This document shows, in pieces, positions 1 to 10,701 of a DNA stretch of 64,000 nt. Below the pieces are notes generated by a model. The model saw nothing but the letters and a program-made list of their open reading frames with translations, searched no databases and was not told the origin of the DNA. Location: the NCBI RefSeq assembly GCF_040436345.1, contig NC_133238.1:11672126-11736125 (forward strand), read 5' to 3'. The stretch's first letter is position 1; every line of letters begins with the position of its first letter. The position numbers and the translations under genes were made by a program. Origin of the DNA: Pagrus major. Taxonomy: Eukaryota; Chordata; Actinopteri; Spariformes; Sparidae.

Positions 1-3000
1 TATCTGTACAACATTTCATGAGAATCTATTCACTATTGTTAAAATATTTCAGTCTAGACAAAGTCGTTGATTTCTATGGGGGTTGTTTTAAGGTGCAATG
101 TAGGTTTAGAAACATTTGTCATCTCACATATTTTCACATTGTTGTTGTTGTCTATTTTGGCTCGCACACTCTTGAAAAAGGGACTCTTGATCTGAATGGG
201 GCCGTCCTGATTAAATAAAAGATTTTAAAAAATGTGTCAGAATGCAGTCTACTGTATTTACTTACCACTTTACTCATCAACAAAGAAGTAGCATCTTCTT
301 TCTTTAACATTCAATATCAATCTCTTCCATCCTTCTCGACTGAGTTACAGATAAACATCCTAGGTATCAAGGAAGGAATCTGTTCATATCCTGCATTAAC
401 AATTCATGATTGGAAAGGTTAAGGTCTTTATCATATTCATAGTCTAAATGGGCCGTTATCAACAGGTTAACACAGATAACAACCTGTTCCAGCTGCTTCC
501 CTTTCATCAGCAGGTTTACGGGATTAGGGTCCCCTCGGAGATTGCTCAGCAACAGCGACTATGGAAACGTGGCATCAAGGCTTCAAATGTCTAGAGATTT
601 AGGTAACAACACTCTCAGCACCTTCACACTGACAGTAAAACACCTGCCTTTCCTGGAGCGCTGATTCTGGGAACACGGTACATGTGCCCGTTTATTGACC
701 CCATAAACTGTCCCGGGATCAGGGGCAGCAGGGGGCAGCTCCAGTGTCTCCGGTGGAAATGTTTTTGGTAATTATTTCCCCCGGAAACAATCCCCCTTTA
801 TCTGAAATAAGAGATTAGATCTAATCCTTGTTTGTAAAAGCCCTGCAATAAAAAAGTTGACCCACAATGCTGCAAACAGTTTTCAGTACAAGATTAGGGT
901 TTAGTACCTGGCCCGTTTCTGTTAAGAGGTTTGGTTGCTTTCACATTGGCCTTTTACTTCGACTAATTTATGACTTACCATTTTTACTATGACTTCTTGT
1001 CCTTTGCCCTTTCACTCCACAACAACTCCTCACTATCTCTCCTCACGTTTCAGTCTCGTCGACCCTGTTGACACGGCCTCAGTTGCTCAACAGCCCTTAC
1101 TGACCTGAGACGGGACACACACGGGTTAATCACAAAGCCTACTGGTAAGACAACCAAGGACAGAACAGAATATGGCAGCACTGATAAAAAATACGCAGAT
1201 AACACAAACATAAACTGTAAGAAATGGTGCTAGTGTGTGTGTATGGGGGTTGGGGGGACATGTATTTTTAAAAAAAAGATAAGGAAAAGACACAACTAGG
1301 CGGCTGTGGTATGTAAGTAAATACAGTACATTACTCATCACTTATCACACACCTGCAATGCAGTACTGAGTTCTCTCCCCAGACAGCTTAACAACCATTC
1401 AAACCTGGGCTCACCTAGCCTTAGAAACCCACATGAAGGCCACAAGTGGCCCTTACGACTCTGAAACTCAGAGCTCGCACGTGTCCCTAACGACTCTGTA
1501 AGGACACTCCCACACAGAGTTTAAAAGCCTGCAACTCCCCTCCAGTTAGTAAGAACTGAAGAAGCCTTCAGTTTCTTGAAGAGAGCTCTTCAAGAAACTG
1601 GAAGTCCAGTTGCCTACGATACAGCATCTAGACTTTCTCCTATTTCTTTTGCCTCACTACTTACATATTGAACAGTTGAAGTAACTTTCAGGTTAAGATT
1701 TTAGAAACAAAACACATCAGGATTAAAACAACCAATGGTTTAAGCTAATTTTAGATACTTTACGTAAAACTAGCTCCAACTTGCCCACCCATGTCAAGGT
1801 ATTGCTTAAAAGTTATTGCATCATTAAGAATGATCCAGTTATATAATAATTTTAAACTGGTAAGAGACATTCTGTATCATACTTTCACATTTGAATATGT
1901 TGTGTAACTTAGATAAAATCTTGAATGCGGAAGTTGACCTTGTTGTGGATAGTGGTGTCAGGGTATTTTTGTCACAGAAATCAACTGGAAACAGCCCAAA
2001 TGCACGGACACCAACCTGAGGCAGTGGTTACACATTCAAGCAAGACCTTTTGTCACTTTTGCTGAACAACAACCACTGTGGTCACAATTACAGGACAGTT
2101 TCAAATGGTAAAAAATAGCAGCCAAAGATGAGAAGTGTCAGCAAAGTGTAAGAAATAGCAATATATATATATATACGGTTTGCTAATGTTAGCTACTGTT
2201 TGCAACAGTTATTTGCTACTGTTAGGCAAACTAGCAAATAGCTAAAAGTTATTCATGTTTTGTTTAAATGTCCAGCTTCTGCCACTTCAGTTGTTAGTGT
2301 GACAAATGTAAACTTAACCAAAGCTACTGAATATAAGACACAACAGTCTACAGCCATGCTAGCAGCGCTATGAGAGTGCATTAGGCACAGGCATGTTTAT
2401 CATGTTCGTTATCTTAGTTTAGAGCGTTGACACGCTAACGTTTGCTTATTACGACTAAACACATACAGTTAAGGCTGATGGGAATGTTATCAGTTTTACA
2501 GCTTATTGTTAATCAGCAAATATGGTGATCCCTTAACATTTTTTATCTAGTACCACGATCATGTCAAAATTTTGACCCCTAAACAAGCCCCCCAAATTCC
2601 TGGGGGCACCCCTGGGTAGACCTGCGGACCAACAGGCTAACATAGGCATCCTTAGGGAGCCATGTAGGGAGTAAGTTTAACTTGCAGCAGAGAACTGAGG
2701 AAAACAGTCCCTCCATTTTGCCACTTGATGGAGCCATAATACTGTCAAACTAGTACAGATATCTTTCAACCAGTTGTGCTGCCTTTATTTAGTACTGCTA
2801 TAATCAGAAAACTGTTAAATTCTGGTGCAAATAATTAAAACCTTATGAAATGAGCACATTATTCATTCACCCTGTCAGTCAACAATACAAATGTATCCTA
2901 TCTCTGTTCCTCATCTTGTCTTCCTTCTCTGTCAAAGACTTTTCAGATCCTTTCAATTAAAGACTTCCTCCTCCTGCAGATCCCCTTGCAGACCCCATAC

Positions 3001-3270
3001 ACACTGTGTGGAGTGATGACCAGTGTCTGCACCCCCTCCCACCGCCACACACGCCAAACACAACACACAACAACTGATTGTGTGTCACTGAATGATGTGC
3101 ACTTAAAAGTACTGGTTCTCTGGCGCAGATGCTCGGCCGAACAGGTGAAGGAGAAGCAGGATTCTGCTGACGCACCTGTCCCGGCCCGACCCTCCCACCT
3201 CCTCTCTGTCACTCCTGAGGGGAAAGATCTCCGTCCTGTCCCAGTCCGGACCTCCAAGGCACAGGAAGAA
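1..3270. other. Intergenic DNA 5' of the first claudin gene
   Basis: No coding region is supported here. Open frames are short and lack recognisable domains. The segment holds a probable retroelement 3' fragment near 1380-1650, a short (AT)n run at 2161-2175 and a GCTAGC/GTTAGC-rich stretch around 2180-2480. The last 300 bases are GC-richer and must contain the promoter and 5' leader of the first claudin gene. No convincing TATA box or initiator was identified. Confidence 0.6.
1380..1650 (+). repeat. Probable retroelement 3'-end fragment
   Basis: This segment resembles, from memory only, a dispersed fish retroelement 3' end that contains the words 'agaactgaagaagcc' and 'gtccagttgcctacgat'. 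It includes a perfect 14-base inverted repeat at 1570-1583 and 1586-1599. It has no coding capacity. The class (LINE or Penelope-like) is not resolved, and the boundaries are approximate. Confidence 0.4.
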
Positions 3271-6200
3271 ATGGGCAACATGGCAACAGAGATTACTGCC
3301 TTTATCCTGACCATCTCGGGCTGGATCCTGGTGTCATCCACACTGCCTACAGACTACTGGAAGGTGTCCTCTGTGGACGGGACGGTCATCACCACAGCTA
3401 CCTTCTGGTCCAACCTATGGAAAACATGTGTGACTGATTCCACCGGTGTGTCCAACTGTAAGGACTTTCCTTCAATGCTGGCTCTGGATGGTGAGTCTTG
3501 TTGTCTATCTGAGGTCTTTGTTTCTCATTTCTGTCCATCTGATTGGACCAAAAAAAGAACACCTGCTGGTTTTGGATGAGTTAACACTGTTATAAACAAA
3601 TGCATTTGGAACTTGATATCTCCTGTTCTGACTCTGGCTTCAGGCTGCAAACAACCACAGCATTTAAAGTTAAAGGCCAGAGGAGGGATATGTCAGTGAA
3701 TGAGCAGAGCTGGACTGAAGGAAGCAATCTGAGAAAGTCATCAAGTCAGACAGAGGTCACTTCCTATTACTTACTTGTAACAACAAGGAAAGGAAGTGCT
3801 TTTAGATGTTCGAATTCTAATGTCCTGAGGTGATTTGAGACATTCATGCAGTCTCAAAGATACCACTTCTTATCTGTTGTCCATTGGTGTCGAGCAGGGG
3901 CGTCCCCAGAAGGTTTTTTATGGGGGCCCAGAGGTGGCCACTGAAAATGTTGGGGTAAATATCAGGCTCTTTGGCTGCTGAATGCTTGATTGCTTTCACA
4001 AGCTAGTTGCTAACTGTCTTGCATTCGGTGCTGGTAAGAGGTTTATTAGAGCAGAACTACACTTCTGCTGCCTAAAACAACACTATGAGAGTGGTGAGAG
4101 CGAACAAAAAACAACTTCAGGCCCAAAAAAACAAAAGAAGCTACAAAGGTTCAAGGTTAATAATTCTCTGTTGGTTTGTCACTTTAAGTGAAACCTGCTA
4201 TATATAGCCTAAAGCTACAGTTTAGAGACTGTTAGCTTAACTTAGCTTGTGGTTTTTAAAAGTTGGTGTTGGTATGGATTAAATGGATGACATATAATGT
4301 GGTTATTAGTGAAATATAGAGCTGTGTTACCTTTGGAAAGTGCCAGGATAGCTGTTTGTCCAGTTTTTATGCTAAGCTAAGCTAACTGGCTGCTGAATAA
4401 CTTCACGTTTTAACATCGAGACATGTGAATGGATTGAATCAAATCATCTAACTCTTGGCAGAAAAGTGAATAAGCGTGACAAACGTCCAACTATTCCTTC
4501 AAAATAAGTAGAATAACACAACTGGGTTTTTTTTTAGGTGTCGCAAAGCAAAAATGTCTCTCCCCTCTGCCTCTGTCGTGAAGCCTATATCCAGGTGTGT
4601 CGGGGTCTGATGATCGCCTCAGTGTGTCTGGGTTTCTTTGGTGCCATCCTCGCCTTGATAGGAATGAAGTGCACGAAAATAGGAGGCTCGGAGACCACCA
4701 AGGCTCGTCTGACCGTCCTCTCGGGCTTCCACTTCATTCTCAACGGTAAAACCCATGCTGCATATGTCTCCATGTCTGGATTTATTGGGGATGTAGCATT
4801 TGGAATGAATTAGTGTTCAGCTGAACCACATTATCAGCTCCTTCTGCTTTGATTTCAGTCAGAATTTGTTGTACAAATCCTCTTATTTCTCTCCGCAGGC
4901 CTCTGCTCTATGACTGCATGCTCCATATACGCTCACAGGATCACAACTGACTTCTTTGACCCGCTCTTTGTTGCTCAGAAGTAGGTATTCAGGATTAAAA
5001 GAGAGATTTCTTTGACAGCGGATCATAACCGCATTCGGATGAAAGGAATTCCAGACATACATTTCTTTTTGTTTTTCAACGCACCCTTTCAGGTTTGAGC
5101 TGGGAGCGGCCCTCTTCATCGGCTGGGCTGGATCTGTGCTGTGTATCCTCGGAGGACTTGTCTTCTGTCTCTCCCTGTCCGAAGGCTTTAGTATGAGGCA
5201 AGTTGCTTGATTTTTTCTGACTGGACGCTAATAATGTGATCCCACATCTGTCATCGGCAACAAGGGCTTCGGGGAAATCTGATTTGGACGGACTCTAAAA
5301 TGCACTGAGCTGCTAACTCAATCAGGCAATTTAAATAATTACTTTAACTGCAATGGAGAGATCGTTACAGTCGAAAACATCCCGTAATCTCTCTCAACAT
5401 CTTGTCTCATAATTGCTGAACCTACACAGCAAATTGTACGATCGTCATTTTGATAAGTTGTGCGGCTGTTGAAGACTGAATGTTTCCTTTGTTGCAGTAA
5501 TGAGGACCTTTTCAAAGTGAAAGTCACCTTGATAGAGGGCACCTATAGGGAAGAAGTGTTGCATCAGGCAGAGAATAATCTCTTTTGGTGACGTCCTTCA
5601 TCATAATTTTGTCAACAGTCAGTCCTACTTAGCAGATCCTTATATTGTGGATGAAGCGAGAAAACTAAGAGGAGTAGAAAGACAGAATTCAGACGGATTT
5701 GGTCCCAGGCCAGTAAGAAGATATGTAGTTTCCGGAGATTTGATGGCTGAGCCTTACTTTAAATCACATCTCCTTCATGATTTTTTCTCTTAAGTCATAT
5801 GAAATAGGGAACGACATATCTGTTTTTAGCCATGCTAGCAGGCTAAAGACAGACGGAAATAGCTCACAACATCAACACAACAAGTGTTAGTGTGTTAACA
5901 TGCTTTACTAAGATGGTCAACTTGCTAAACATAATACCAGCTAAACATCAGCATGTTAGCTTTGTCACTGTGGTCATGTTAGCATGCCGACATTAGCATT
6001 TAGTTGTGTCAAAGTTTTGGCCTTACAGGGCTGCTGGCTAGACTTGTATTAGGTTATATTTTCACCTGTGTTCATTTGTTGGTTTGTGAGCAGTATTACG
6101 CAAAAACTGCTGAACGGATTTCTACGAAACTTGGATGGAGGATGTGTTTCGGCCCAGAATAGAGCCCACTAACTTTTGGTGCAGATCCGGATTAAAAGAC

Positions 6201-6800
6201 AAAAAGTTCATTAACGTTCCCAGATGTTTTTGGACATTTTCGTCATTGTCTTGATTTAGATAAATGTCATTGATTTAGAAAAGCAGGCATATTAAGACTC
6301 TGGCTGGCATCTTCTGGTGAGTAAATTTGATGCAAATCCAGTAAAAATCGGGATTTGGCAGATTTAAATGTGTTTTATTTGTATTCTTGTTAAAGTGTGG
6401 ACAGCAAGAAAGCTAAGGAACACAAGATAAAGAAAAAAATAGCAAGACTAGAAATAGAAAATCCTTAAAGCTTACCTTTCGTTCAAGTGTCAGTGAAAGA
6501 AATGAAATAACTGGAACCATTGTTGCATTGCAGCTCTACTTTAAAATCACATGCCTCCTCAGTTGTAACTGTTCTCAAGTGTTATGCCAAAGGGTGCTTG
6601 ACTGAAGCTGTGATCAAAACATACAGTGTGTCTCTTGAGTTTTAGGGACTTTTCTTCTGTTTTATTGCAGAGCTGAATACTCCTACAGTGGAGCTGCATC
6701 ATTTGTGACAGCACGCAACAAGCACAGCAAGACAGCCAACAGCCTCCAGAAGGAAGCGGGAGGGCCGTCGAGACAGTTTGGAAGAAACGCCTATGTTTAA
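3271..6800 (+). CDS. cldn10: Claudin-10-family tight junction protein (paralogue 1)
   Basis: This is a four-pass tight junction protein forming paracellular ion pores, 232 residues by my splice model. Exons are 3271-3490, 4584-4745, 4899-4980, 5093-5197 and 6671-6800. Phases 1, 1, 2 and 2 join without a stop. The first extracellular loop has the claudin signature (DYW, then NLWKTC and a second Cys ten residues on). The exon 2 product begins AYIQVCRGLM, and the tail ends NAYV, a PDZ-binding terminus. Membrane segments lie near residues 8-28, 80-100, 118-140 and 160-182. Sequence is closest to the vertebrate claudin-10b form (SSTLPTDYWKVS, SNCKDFPSMLALD). The start at 3271 has a purine at -3 and G at +4; an ATG three codons on would also serve. 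The frame stays open upstream but has no claudin-like sequence. Intron 4 has a GC donor (AG|gcaagt). The paralogue letter cannot be assigned. Confidence 0.95.
4000..4200. repeat. Short-transposon fragment in claudin intron 1
   Basis: Internal words such as 'gtgagagcgaacaaaaaac' and 'ttctctgttggtttgtcac' match, with divergence, the interior of the larger element at 61415-61925. It lies in intron 1 of the first claudin gene. The boundaries are approximate. Confidence 0.5.
4365..4505. repeat. Half copy of a GCTAAGCTAAGCTAAC-type MITE
   Basis: It begins with 'gctaagctaagctaactgg' and runs to 'caactattccttcaaaat'. It is the right half of the same palindromic element seen complete at 39414-39812 and 12142-12470. 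It sits in intron 1 of the first claudin gene, just before exon 2. Confidence 0.6.
5820..6240. repeat. Dispersed repeats in intron 4 of the first claudin gene
   Basis: Two parts are visible. The part at 5820-6010 is rich in GTTAGCATG/CATGCTAGC words and shares 'accagctaaacatcagcatg'-like sequence with 43.7-44.2 kb. The part at 6090-6210 contains 'cgcaaaaactgctgaacgga' and 'gcccagaatagagcccac', which I recognise as a common unclassified vertebrate or fish dispersed repeat. There is no coding potential. Confidence 0.5.
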
Positions 6801-7391
6801 AATTGGACTCTATCATTGCTGTTACGTGACTAGATCGTGGAATTCATCATAAAAAGCTTGCGGTCACCAGAGACTATTTCACCACCGTCACTTTCATGAG
6901 CTCCTGTGCTTGAACTCTGTGCAAAGAATGGCTTTAGAGTGAAATTCATGTGACAGTTTACATGTGTTGTTGATTTTAGGGACCAGACTCCTCTTTAAAT
7001 GCGGCTGCTTTTTGGGACATTTCTGTCAATGGCTCTTAAGTAAAAGATTGTTTTTTTCTTTTAGGGCAGGAAATTTGATTTGGCACAAAACAGCGTTCAA
7101 ACTCTCCGGTCACCTTCAACAGGCTGGCCTTTCCTGCCCGTCTCACATAGACGGGACATATTCAATCTTTATTTTATGATTCTGGAGACAAAGGCCAATT
7201 TTACACGTATATTTCAAGACTCTAAAGTATTTTTCTATCATTTTTTTAAACATTCAAACTAGAGGATGAAACAGATACCAAACAACCTTTTGTGTGAGCT
7301 TGTTAGATATGAATTTTTGTATTTTTACAGTGTTTTCATTATTGGACACATTATATTCTGTAAATGTGACCAAATGTTGTTGTAATAAGAA

Positions 7392-7397
7392 ATTAAA
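7392..7397 (+). other. Candidate polyadenylation signal (ATTAAA)
   Basis: ATTAAA lies about 590 bases after the stop of the first claudin gene, in an AT-rich stretch. It is the common variant of AATAAA. No transcript data are available to confirm its use. Confidence 0.35.
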
Positions 7398-9950
7398 AGT
7401 AGCTAAAAAATACAGAAATTAATCACTTTTAAATATGGGAAGCTATGATGTAACTCCAGTTAATCTTCTCCTGTTACTTTAAGAAAATAGAGGACACTGT
7501 GGATGGATCACATGAAGGCCTTTCTCGGGTCACTAGGTCAAATCAGACCCCAGAGATGGCTATGCAGAGCTGGAGGTCCGACCGGAGGTTTTCCCTCCTA
7601 TCAGCCATCCATCTCCACCTCGAAATTATTATCAATAGGAACCCCAGGCTATGTTACGCAAAACCTCTTGGCCCAGAGGTTGGATACCTGAACCAGCTGG
7701 CAGAGGGAAGTTGCCCTCTGCCTTCCGGCGCCTTGCATCCGTAAACAAGTGTCGGGTGTCCTGGGCTCTGCACAATGCTGTCTGATATAATGATGGTATT
7801 GTATAGTGATACTCTGATGTTAAAACTGCAAGATGTAATGTATTAAACTCCTTCTCACTTTTAAAAGACTTTAAAGACTAAAGACTTTGGAAGAAAATTT
7901 CAAAATATACTACCACTCACAAATTAATATCTCAAAACAAATACTGAGTACAATTAAAAAATCCTTAAATATTATTTGATATTGATTAACTGCTTATCCT
8001 GAGGCTCTTTAACATCCAAGCTGTAAAATGCAAAACAGAAGCAAACAGTGCAGTGCCCTTCAATTTAACTTGCTGTTCCTCTTAAAGTATTTAACCGACA
8101 AGTGGCCACAAAATGAATCCATCTAAATTAAATAAATTCTGTTACACAAAGTTATGTATGTATTGTATTTTGTACTCTTCTCGAATATCTTTTTACATTC
8201 TCAGAAAATCCACAGCTAACCTCGGAGAAGGCTGCACTTCAACACAGTTTATCCTCTGAGTTAAATGCTAATGTCAGTGCGCTAAGATGCCGATCATTAT
8301 CCCTGCTAATGTTCTTATTTCAGTGTGTTAACATGGTAACATTAGCCAATTAGCTCCGAACACAAAGTACAGCTGAGGCTAATGAGGATGTCATTTGTTT
8401 GTTCAGGTTAAACTCTGACCTGATGACGGAGCTGAGAGCAAAGTGAAGTGACATGACAGGCATCTGCTAACAATAATGTAACTTATTTATCCTCTTATAT
8501 GAATGATTGAGCAAATAAATGAAGATTTTTTTTGTAAAACAAAGAATTATTGCAGTTTAACTTCAAGGAGACATAAATGTCTGCAGGAAAGTTAATGGCA
8601 ATCAATCCATTAGTTGTAGTTGTAGCTCAATTCGCAGTTTATTCTCTATTTTTTAATTTTTTTCTACCTTTAAATACTGTATAATTATACAAAACAAAAC
8701 AGTAATGGATGCTATCAGCATACACATGCCTTAAACATGATTGTGTGTTGTAAACTGTCTCCCTTCAAATCAAATACTTTAAAGCATGATGAGGTGTTTC
8801 AAGAAGACCACTGACCTACTTATTGATCTGAGCTGAGGGCACAGAGACATGTCCCTCCACCCATTACTGCAGTCACACCAGCAGAGAGCAGCATTAATGC
8901 ACGTTTAATGGTTGACAGATCTGAGGAAACTACACAATAAGTGACAGAATCCTGTCCTCTGACTTCTAATTTTTAACTTTGAAGAGACCACATGAGCAAA
9001 ATTAGCAACGACTTTGACTAACTTATCATTTCTTTTTGTTACTTCTTTCAAATCTGGTCAGCTCAGGTCACACAAGTATTCCTTTGTTTATATGTGTTCT
9101 TCCTTTTATAGCAGTGACAAACTCATTAAAGTTCATTAAAGCCACCCTCACCAAACAAATTAAGGCTACCGAACAGTCCACCGTTTCCAATAACTCCCTA
9201 CCGCCGCCAATAACTTTGTCATAAGCCGAAAGGACTTAGAAACAAAGAGGAGCTCTTTCATCCCCGCCGAACATTCATCACTCCCCCTTACTCTCATTAC
9301 CTCAGATTTAACTCTAATTATAACAGCACAAAGACGTTATGCTGTGATTATGGGACCCACAGCACAGCAAGGTCTTGGTAAAATTACTAATAAACTAGCA
9401 GCTTAAAGCCGGAGGCAAAGTCAAGAATGATGCTTAGGTCACAGCAGCAGTGTTATTACATATTTAACAGAACATTTAAAGGTCATATACACCATTTTTG
9501 GTCAAATCTTGAGCAATGTGATTTAATTCCATGTTTTTTTGCTTCTTAAAGACACATTAAAATAAAAAAAACATATTTCATAAGTTATAATTCTGTCTCC
9601 CTGTTCTAATTGTTCAGATATCTCTTGTTATATGTCAATGATGTTTTGGTGTAAAACCCCTCTCTTGTCTCTATGTAGAATATAATAATATTTTTGATGA
9701 CTAATCTTAAACTTGGGGTCATGAATGTATCCAATCACAAATGGAGGAATGAGATGTCAGCCCGTTGTACAAAACCCCATTTGACCATTAGCTTGTAGTA
9801 GCTAGCTTAAATATTACTACTATTACTGTGTGTTTGGATGTCAGATAGCAAAAACTTTCCCCTCATTCTTTACCTTCAGGTCTAACAAAGCAAGTGATGG
9901 AGGTGTTGGTGGAAGCCAATAGTCATCTACTGCTCCCTATTGTACTATAT

Positions 9951-9988
9951 CACAAAGCCACGCCCACATTTGGGGGTGTGGCTTTGTG
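9951..9988. repeat. Strong hairpin in a dispersed repeat
   Basis: Two 15-base arms (9951-9965 and 9974-9988) pair with a single G-T wobble around an 8-base loop. The neighbouring sequence (ttgcattgtgggaaatgtag at about 10030) recurs near 39850, so this is part of a transposon relic, not a functional terminator. Confidence 0.6.
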
Positions 9989-10701
9989 AACTTTGTGAAC
10001 TGTGAGGGTTTAATGAAAGATGTTATTGAATTGCATTGTGGGAAATGTAGGACTCGGGAAATCTTGGTTTGTGCTGCTTAATTTTGATTTATTCTTATTC
10101 TTATCAGTCAGTTCTGAGACCTGAATTTTATGGAAGTGCAAAACAAAATTGCTGGAAGGATAAGTAGCTATAAATTTGGCTATACTGTGGCACACCTACG
10201 GCACTTACAGTGCCAGCAACAACAGGATTATTTAACAACATATATTGAGAAAGTGACATAATTAAAGAAAACTAAGTATTATGATATATGGACTAACGGA
10301 ATAAACAGATCTTCCTTCCCCTCGTGTTCCTGCACATGAGGTAAAGACCATGATGGGGGCATGAAGCGGTAATTCGAGATAAATGCTTAGGTGAGCATTC
10401 TCTGTATAGATTCAAATGAAGCCCGTGGGAACCTGAGCAACTGTCGTCTCTCATCCACATGTACAGTCAGATGTGGAAAACAACAACACATCCCCTGATT
10501 TGTACCTGCGATGCACTCATCCTCTTCTTTTTTCTGAGGAAAGCAGCGCAGTAGGAAGCCACGTTTACATTTGAATGAAAAGGAGACGTTCAGCTCAGGA
10601 TGTACACGTCTTGAGACATCAAACTGGAAGACGAAACAAAAAAGAAAATCTCCATTGTGGATTAACGTTTAGGATTAAAAATATCAACTCACGCCTCCGA
10701 G

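Larger units (their letters stand above)
6801..10701. other. 3' UTR of claudin 1 and intergenic DNA
   Basis: The first 600 bases are the likely 3' UTR of the preceding claudin. A GC-richer patch at 7499-7744 has overlapping short open frames that match nothing I know. The rest is AT-rich, with GTTAGC-type words at 8270-8410 and a dispersed repeat at about 9480-10060 that contains a strong hairpin. The 5' leader of the next claudin occupies roughly 10550-10701. Confidence 0.6.

Noticed and set aside
2986-3579. 197-codon + strand frame covering claudin exon 1
   Set aside because: It is the claudin first exon read through its leader and into intron 1. The 95 upstream residues look like non-coding sequence and have no claudin counterpart.
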